A DNA stretch of 64,000 bases, from the NCBI RefSeq assembly GCF_963169125.1, contig NC_084793.1, positions 134,456,297 to 134,520,296 on the forward strand, given 5' to 3'. The notes under the pieces are model-generated. The model was not told where the DNA came from, did not search any database, and saw nothing but the letters and a program-made list of their open reading frames with translations. Made by a program: the position numbers and the translations under genes. The stretch is from Humulus lupulus (Eukaryota; Streptophyta; Magnoliopsida; Rosales; Cannabaceae). This document shows positions 57,582-64,000 of the stretch, piece by piece (the first letter of the stretch is position 1; each line of letters opens with the position of its first letter).

Positions 57582-58536
57582 CACTACTACAAAAACACTT
57601 TTTTAGGACACATTTTTAGGACACTCACATAAATGCGAGTCCTAAAAAGTCCAGGAGGTGTTTGTTTAAAAAAAAAAACTTATGTGTATCATAAAATTTT
57701 GAATTTTAAAAAACTAGAAACATTCTTTGCAAGTCCTAAAAACTTATGTGTATCATAAAATTTTGAATTTTAAAAAACTGGACGCGAGTCCTAAAAACTT
57801 ATGTGTATCATAAAATTTTGAATTTTGAAAAATTTCGAATTCCCTCCAATTTTATTTTACAAAAGTTTTATCATTATATATTAAAAAAAACAAAAAAAAT
57901 CACACAGCCCACATTTTCACTCTCTCTCCTCGGTTCCCTCTCTCTCTCTCCCAAAGTTCCTTCTCTCTCTCCCTCTCTCCCGAAGTGCCACCACCGAACG
58001 CCGCCGTCCCACCTCCGGCCACCGCCACGCGCCGGTCCAATGGAAGCGCCGTCCCCCGAAACCCCCGATCCCCGGAGATGGTGACCTCACGCGCAACCTA
58101 AGGCCCTCAACGGAGCACTTGAAGTTCGGACGTTCATGGGTTTCTCCCAAACTTTCCGAGCATATTCCGGCCACCTCAAGCCACCATGAGCTAAACCACC
58201 ACCACCACCATAATCCTTGCTTCTTGGGCTTTAAAACCCAATAGTTTGATTTCCGAACCACCACCTTTTAATGGTGGCGCCGCCACCGTCGCCGGAGCCC
58301 CGCCGCCGGATTTAAAACCCACAAATTAATTTTTTAAAAATAAAAAATAAAACTTTTCAGGACTTGCAATGCGAGTCCTAAAAAACATTCTTTTAGGACT
58401 CGCAATGCAGGTCCTAAAAAAAATTCTTTTAGGACTCGCAAAACATTCTTTTAGGACTCGCGCCCCAGTTTTTTAAGGCTCTCTAATAGAGGACTCGTGC
58501 CCCGCGAGTCCTAAAAAAGTCTTTTTTGTAGTAGTG
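57582..58536. mobile_element. Element G: non-autonomous CACTA-type element, sister of F
   Basis: Ends CACTACTACAAAAACACTTT and CTTTTTTGTAGTAGTG, flanked by CGG (57579-57581 and 58537-58539). The core (57900-58320) matches the GC-rich core of F (CTCTCTC run, GCCACGCGCC, TTTCTCCCAAACTTTCCGAG, GGGCTTTAAAACCCA). A triplicated stretch (CTTATGTGTATCATAAAATT) lies at 57680-57825. No transposase. Confidence 0.88.
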
Positions 58537-58539
58537 CGG

Positions 58540-58791
58540 TCCCATTTTTGAGTGATTGGAGCGCAACCATCTTATCAACTGAACTAGCTAGAAGCTATCA
58601 CTTTAGGTCAAAGCACTAAAAGAAAAGGACTGGGAAACGCGGCAGCATAGGAACCACGAGACCCCTACTTGTAAAGGGAAAACAAAGGTATAGTCCTATG
58701 CACCAGATAATGTTTATTTGAGTATATAACACTTAAGGTCTCCAACTTCTCTCATGTATATTATTTAGGTCCCGAAAATTATGCAAATATA
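58540..58791. other. Spacer between elements G and H
   Basis: Contains ACTTAAGGTCTCCAACTTC and TATTTAGGTCCCGAAAAT, which resemble the foldback sequence at 56205-56440. H seems to have inserted into a member of that family that continues at 59650-59850. No gene seen. Confidence 0.4.
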
Positions 58792-59649
58792 CACTACTAC
58801 AATAATTGTATTTAACTTTGGATGTTTAGGCTAATAGTCTTCGGTTCTCGCTGAAATAGAAACCGAAGTCTATCCATACGAAGTTAAAACCTTACAATAA
58901 CCAAAGTTAAAAATTAAGAATAGACTTTGGTTATTACATAAAAACCGAAGTCTATATTACCTTTAATTTTTGTTTTTATGTAATAACTGAAGTTAAATGG
59001 TTCCAACGTGAATATTTAAACCTTTTAACTTCGGTTATTACATAAAAACCGAAATTAAAGATGAGAATAGACTTCGGTTTTTATGTAATAACCTAAGTTA
59101 AATGGTTATTTAAAAAAAATTATTTTGTTTTGTAATAATCGAATTGTATATATATTTTTGTTTTGTAATAACCGAAATACATATATATATTTGTTTCATA
59201 TTATATAACTAAATATTTATTTTAGATTTAATATATATAAATCTAATTTAGTTTAATATAAATAATATTTTATTTCCTTTACTAACATTATTATAATTTA
59301 ATTTATTATTTGCATAAATAAAATTCAACAAGTTTGTAATCTTATAAAAACATTCATTCTTTTGACTAAAAAGGTCGGTTTTTTGTTAAAAACCGAAGTT
59401 AAAGATCGATTTTTTTGCTAAAAATCGAAGTTAAAGGGTTCTGTCATTTTTTCTCGCAAAATTGCCCTTTCACCTATTACCCTTTAACTTCACTTTACGT
59501 AAATAACCGAAGCAATAACTTATTTGTTATGAGCGCCAAACCAAAAAACGAAGTTAAAAGTCTTTTAAAAGTTTTAACTTCACTTTTTATGTATTTCTCA
59601 ATATTCTTATGCATAAAAATCGAATTTAAAACCTATTTTTGTTGTAGTG
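58792..59649. mobile_element. Element H: non-autonomous CACTA-type element
   Basis: Ends CACTACTACAATAATTGTA and TATTTTTGTTGTAGTG with ATA on both sides (58789-58791 and 59650-59652). Many copies of a motif close to AACTTCGGTTTTTATGTAAT occur in both orientations. 858 bases, no coding sequence. Confidence 0.85.
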
Positions 59650-60393
59650 ATATCACTTAAGTCCTTATTTATGTGCATGGTACAAAGTGTTTAACAATTG
59701 TTTGCCATAAAAAGTGTTTTAGGGGCTAACATGCTACAAAATTACAAATTTAGAAATTTCAATGCTACAAAATTAATTTGGGGACTTCAATGATACATTA
59801 AAGAAAAATTAGGGACTATAACTGCTATTTACCATTATAATTATTTTAAGTGGATGGTCTATATTATTATTAAAAAATAAATGACCTAAAATAATATAAA
59901 CCAACAAAAAAAAATCATTTGAGAATCTAATTTTTTTTCTTAAAATCCTGCGCCACAACACGTATATTAATATATTAGGAACGCTTTTTATAGTGATTTA
60001 TCACTTGGGTGGTGAGTCAGCTCTGCATGATTAAGTTTACAAGCCTTGTAGAGGAATCATTAATCAGGTCAGCTGACCAAAAGTCAGTTCTTTCCAGCTA
60101 ATTTGCCAAACAATTTCTACGTCCCAAACTCTTTTAAAAAAGCTAAGCATACGTGGCTTCACCAAAAGCTGTTTGGATAACACGAGAAGAGTTTGTTTTT
60201 ATATGATAAAAATATTTTAATTAATCTGATATAAATGTAAAACAAATAATTTTTTTAAAGGAAACAATTAAGATTACATCATAGAAAAAATAAAGATACC
60301 TCAAACAAATAGGTGGAACCAATTTTGTAAAATTAGTGGTTTGCATTTTTTTTTTATGGTTGGTGAGCTGAGCTCAGTAAATTACCAACCATG
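59650..60393. other. AT-rich spacer
   Basis: 59650-59850 looks like the other half of a foldback repeat disrupted by H (GGGGACTTCAATGATACATT, TTAGGGACTATAACTGC). The rest holds no recognisable gene. Confidence 0.4.
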
Positions 60394-60560
60394 AAATTAA
60401 CTAGAATAAATCATACAAATTGCAACATATATTTAAGTTTAACAAATTAAACACCAAGCAAATTAACTAGAATAAATCACACAAATTGCAACATATATTT
60501 TAAGTTTAACAAATTAAACACCAAGCAAATTAACTAGAATAAATCACACAAATTGCAATA
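60394..60560. repeat. 66-67 bp tandem repeat, about 2.5 copies
   Basis: AAATTAACTAGAATAAATCA recurs at 60394, 60460 and 60527, followed each time by ACAAATTGCAA. No known family recognised. Confidence 0.9.
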
Positions 60561-60854
60561 TATTTAGCTTTTATAAACAACCTAAGCGGTATTATATATA
60601 ATGATCACTTTTTGTCCATAGAATTTGAGACACAAAAGAGAAAGAGAATGGCCTTTGGAGTCCTCCAAGGGCCGTTTTATCAAGGAACAAACATATATAT
60701 GCAGCTCTTCAGAACTGCCATCTATATCCTTTAATATATCATTATTATTTTAGAAAATAAAATAAGGGTCGTTTTCAAAATTATTATGCATAGATCGCAT
60801 TATGGACAATATATCAGTTCATATCTATATAAGTACCACATAGTCCGTTATTAA

Positions 60855-60866
60855 TATTATATAAAG
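60855..60866 (+). promoter_or_regulatory. TATA-like box upstream of the 61-codon ORF
   Basis: ATTATATAAAGG lies about 190 bases upstream of the ATG at 61051. The leader between is purine-rich and contains a (TA)n run (60987-61013). Confidence 0.4.
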
Positions 60867-60985
60867 GAAAAGAAAAAGCTCAAGTTCTGGATAAGACCTT
60901 GCGACGCGGAGCACAGTCGTCGGAAAAGGGAGAAGAAGAATAAAAAACAAGAAAGAATATATTATCTCATAAAGCGCACTTAAAA

Positions 60986-61019
<34 letters not shown>

Positions 61020-61050
61020 AGGAGAGAAGAGGAGGAAGAAGAAAAGAAAA

Positions 61051-61236
61051 ATGGTGATTCAAAGACTTGAAATGTGTATAGAGATGGTGAAAATGGCGAT
61101 AGATTTCGTGATCGTGGTGGCTGAAGCGGTGGAGATTGTGATTCAGCAGAACTCGTCTCCGTCCACGTCTTCGTCGTCAAGGAATTTGGCCTTACAGAGT
61201 ACTGCTCATGTTCCCTTTGTTGGATTTTTGCCTTGA
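61051..61236 (+). CDS. Candidate small protein gene, 61 residues
   Basis: Function unknown. The ORF reads MVIQRLEMCIEMVKMAIDFV, IVVAEAVEIVIQQ, a Ser/Thr-rich linker (SSPSTSSSS), and the end VPFVGFLP. The N-terminal 33 residues predict one helix rich in Met, Ile and Val with regularly spaced Glu and Lys, either amphipathic or a weak membrane segment. The start context AAAAATGG is favourable (A at -3, G at +4). A TATA-like box lies about 190 bases upstream, and the surroundings have no transposon ends. The codons are more GC-balanced than the flanking AT-rich DNA. It could still be a chance ORF. Confidence 0.45.
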   Translation: MVIQRLEMCIEMVKMAIDFVIVVAEAVEIVIQQNSSPSTSSSSRNLALQSTAHVPFVGFLP

Positions 61237-62585
61237 TCAGATTAGTTTTTGCCATTTTTTTTTAATTTCTTTAATTAATTGAGATTTTTATCTCATTGAT
61301 TTACTTTTTGTACTATAAGAATTTGTTTCAAGGGGAGTACTACTACTGTACAGTTTCCTAATTTTTATGAAATTTCTCTTTCTTGAATTATGGCGTGAAA
61401 TATTTGCATTCAATTTTGATAATTTTCGCATATGTACGACTTAGAGGTTTAAAATGTTTCTTAATTTTGTTTTTGATAATATATATATAATTTCCAGGAA
61501 TGGATCTAAGTTAATCTTGTAGTGTTTGATACACCACCCTATTTGGTATATATTAGGAGATAATATTAATGGGAAGCCATTAACATTAGCCAATTACATC
61601 TGTAGCTTGAAAAATCAAATTGAAGCATTATCAAGCCCTCATGACCATGAGTCTGCTCCTTTTCTGGGAAAAGAAGTTACTTTCCAATTTAATTAGTATG
61701 ATAATTAATAGAGTTGTTCAACATTAAATTAAAAAAGAGAAAAATTTTATAACATAAAAAATCTGTGGTCCCACAATTAAAACATTTTATATCGAGTGAT
61801 TCATACCCTCACCAACAGAAATATTAATATATGGCATTTGTATTTTAACTTTATTGTTGATTGATTGGAGTTGTAATTATTTTCTTCTTCTTTTTTTTAT
61901 TTAGTATTCTCTGAATCGGTGTTGTGACTCATGTAAACGCCAGCCGAATAGATGCAATTCCTCATTTTCAGATGTTTGTATGATTTACACGAAAACAGGA
62001 ACTTTAAATTAAAGTATAAAGAACGTTGATAAGGACTTCTGTGTCTTTAGTTATATTTACAATTTCATACTATTTTAACTCCAAATTGAAAACAAGATAT
62101 AAAAAAAAAACCCTTCTGTTCTTTAAATAAAGATTAAAAAAAAAGTATAATGAATATACTTCGATATGGTTCATGTGGATAAGGTACGTGGGTGGAGTAT
62201 GTTTTACTTTGAATCTTACATCTCTACATATGATATGACGAGTTGTAGCCATTTTTTTTTTTATATATAAATATAATTCCAAATAGAGATTATACATATA
62301 CAAGGTACCTAGAATTTTCAATTTTCATTTAAAAAATAAAGCAAGGCACCATTAAGCAATCAGACCCCACTTGAGTTAATTTCTATCCTCCACTGGTTGT
62401 TTCCTAGCTCTATCTCTCTCTGGCTAGCTACTTTTTCCCATATCATACATAAAATACGATCGTATACTTCTTAAAAAAATTAATTAAATAAATAATACGA
62501 AGCAAGCAAATAAGTTTGAATAATATATTTCTTTTCTCACGTGGAATCAACATAAAACATGAGTAATAAAATAGGTGAATCTCTA
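61237..62585. other. AT-rich region without recognised genes
   Basis: No supported coding sequence or transposon terminus. The first 100-150 bases could be the 3' UTR of the small ORF. A minus-strand frame at 62070-62321 is AT-driven. Confidence 0.4.
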
Positions 62586-63170
62586 TTAATATTTTTTTTT
62601 GCTGGAACAAAGTTCATTGACTAGGAAAATGGGATCCACAGGAGGGGTCCCCAAAAACACCAGCCAATTACCATTGTTTCTAACTTCTTTGGCCAAATCA
62701 TCCGCGTAAGTAATGTTCTCACGACTACTAAAATTAAAACAACATCGAACAAAGTGAGACTTATTAAGGTCTGAAATTAAGAAGAACAAACTAGATAACT
62801 TCCAGTCAGGGGACTGGGATTCATTAAAAATAGCATTAACAACTACTAGAAAATTCGAAAAAAAAGTTGACAGTACTCCTCCAATCTTCTTGAAGTACCC
62901 ATTGCATCGCCAAAATCAAGGCTCTATATTCTCCTTCTAAAGCTGATCCAGCAACTTCCTCAGCTGCTATTGCATCCCAGCAAGAAGTACCTTTTTTCTA
63001 GCGCCACCCACCACAGCAAGGCCTGCAGAATTAATTGGCTTTGAATAAGGAAGCATCAACAAAGAGCCCTTGCTAGACAGAGGGCAGTACACTAGACTAT
63101 GAATTGCAGACTCAACCTCAGCTTCACCATAGGGACAGCATCCTATCACTTAGAAAGTGAAGTTTATCCC
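62586..63170 (-). pseudogene. LINE-derived fragment: RT zinc-binding and RNase H region
   Basis: Minus-strand pieces read CCPYGEAEVESAIHSLVYCP (the C-x-C...H...C zinc-binding region after plant LINE reverse transcriptases), then NSAGLAVVGGARKK, and in another frame AAEEVAGSALEGEYRALILA (RNase H). Near the end comes ENITYADDLAKEVRNNG, the final RNase H motif with N-x-x-x-ADxLAK. The reading switches frame at least once near 63000 and includes stops. A domesticated RNase H gene is less likely given the decay. No LINE RT core is present. Confidence 0.65.
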
Positions 63171-64000
63171 TTGATGGGATGACACCCGCAATTGAAGCAT
63201 GATTTTGATTGAGACTCACTTATCACTTATTATTAGTAAGATGTCTTTGGAGATTTGTGTTTCTTCTACATTAGTACATAAAAATCAAGTATTAATATGC
63301 TTAAAATGGTTACAGGGTGAATGAGAAATTGTCAACTAAAGCTCACAAAATAAGGAGAATGTTCTCTAGAATATTTTTTAATTTCTTGAGTGTGTGACAG
63401 CCAAGCAAGAAATCTTTCAGATTTTGTTGACTGTGTGACAATCAAGCATATTTGCTTGATTCACAAGAATGAATATGGACATGATTATGTCCTTGATTAT
63501 CAAACAAAATTTTCCATTAATGCTTAAATAAAATGCATTATATTAAATTAATTTTTGGCAGCTACCCAAAATTAATTTTTAAGCAGTTACCCTATTTTGT
63601 TTGCTTGATTCTCAAGCACTTATTCCTCCTTGAAGACTATGAATAGATGACTTCACCTCATTATTTCACACATCATTCAAAAACATTATCTACACTTTTT
63701 GAAATTCTATCTTTTTTCCTCATTTCAAATTTCTCTTGGATCTATGTTCTTAGTTCAAACTCTTTTTGACTTTATTCCATCTGGTAGTCGAACCTCTCTT
63801 AGTTCCGAGTAAGATCTTGGTAGTGTACTTAAACATTCATTGGGAGTAGAAGCAAATGTGCTTAGCTGCTGCTCATAAACCGTTTTATTCTGGGAGACAA
63901 ATGTCGTTAGCAATCCTCTTGCACCCGATGAGGAAGCGTAATTATTTTAAGGAGATAGTGCGACACACTAGACTCGGTTTATTATCAAAAATAATATTTC
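63171..64000. other. Unassigned 3' end of the window
   Basis: Less AT-rich than its surroundings, with paired TGTGACAGCCAAGCAAGAAA and TGTGACAATCAAGCATAT stretches near 63395 and 63435. No ORF with a recognisable domain. It may be part of an LTR or gene leader running off the window. Confidence 0.3.

Noticed and set aside
55408..58084. ORFs of 109 and 93 codons in elements F and G as real genes
   Set aside because: The shared DNA core does not keep one frame between the two copies, so the peptides differ and no coding selection is apparent.
58555..58600. tRNA-like or SINE-like sequence (TAGTTCAGTTGATAAGATGG on the minus strand)
   Set aside because: It resembles an A box, but no B box (GGTTCGA-type) follows and no cloverleaf could be drawn.

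Overview
This window is plant nuclear DNA, most likely from a eudicot. The evidence is Ty3/gypsy elements of the Tat and Tekay (chromodomain) lineages, a CACTA DNA transposon with a Ulp1-type protease gene, Helitron-like sequence, several MITE-like elements, GT-AG introns and an AT-rich background. The species cannot be named. No intact conventional host gene was found. Almost everything recognisable is mobile DNA, and every transposon gene seen is broken. The best host-gene candidate is a 61-residue ORF at 61051-61236.

Layout. 1-2034 is AT-rich and holds a Helitron-like copy (about 475-1637) with an internal 446-bp tandem duplication. 2035-16969 is element A, a complete but dead Tat-lineage LTR retrotransposon on the minus strand (749-bp LTRs, target duplication ATAAA). 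It carries gag-pro-pol, a tandem-repeat block, a solo LTR of Ty1/copia appearance (7432-9681), and an extra spliced gene on the opposite strand (3802-6583) with its own TATA box. 16970-18061 holds Helitron-like pieces on the minus strand. 18995-19358 is a foldback MITE with a 9-bp target duplication.

19668-54647 is one CACTA transposon (target duplication AAA). Its own sequence is only about 5.3 kb; the rest is later insertions. These are solo LTR E (22873-25147) and Tekay element B (25504-52862, target duplication CATAG). Inside the gag gene of B sits element C, a second Tat element (28981-46732). Inside C sit solo LTR D (38401-40600, target duplication CTCAA) and a gag-only element I (29200-33609), whose right end is fused to the middle of C's antisense gene. 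The nesting is therefore four deep: CACTA, then B, then C, then D or I.

54648-60000 holds three non-autonomous CACTA-type elements (F, G, H), each with a perfect 3-bp target duplication, and one long-TIR element (J). 60000-64000 is the least repetitive part. It has a short tandem repeat, the 61-codon ORF with an upstream TATA-like box, a decayed LINE fragment (zinc-binding and RNase H region), and an unassigned end.

How the parts work together. In A and C one long minus-strand frame encodes gag, protease, reverse transcriptase, two RNase H domains and integrase. The opposite-strand gene lies between pol and the 3' LTR and would be transcribed towards pol. B has the order gag, protease, RT, RNase H, integrase, chromodomain on the plus strand, with an initiator-Met primer site. 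Most of the stop codons that could be compared with a sister copy or the family pattern are C-to-T changes (CAG to TAG, CAA to TAA, CGA to TGA), as expected of methylated, silenced copies.
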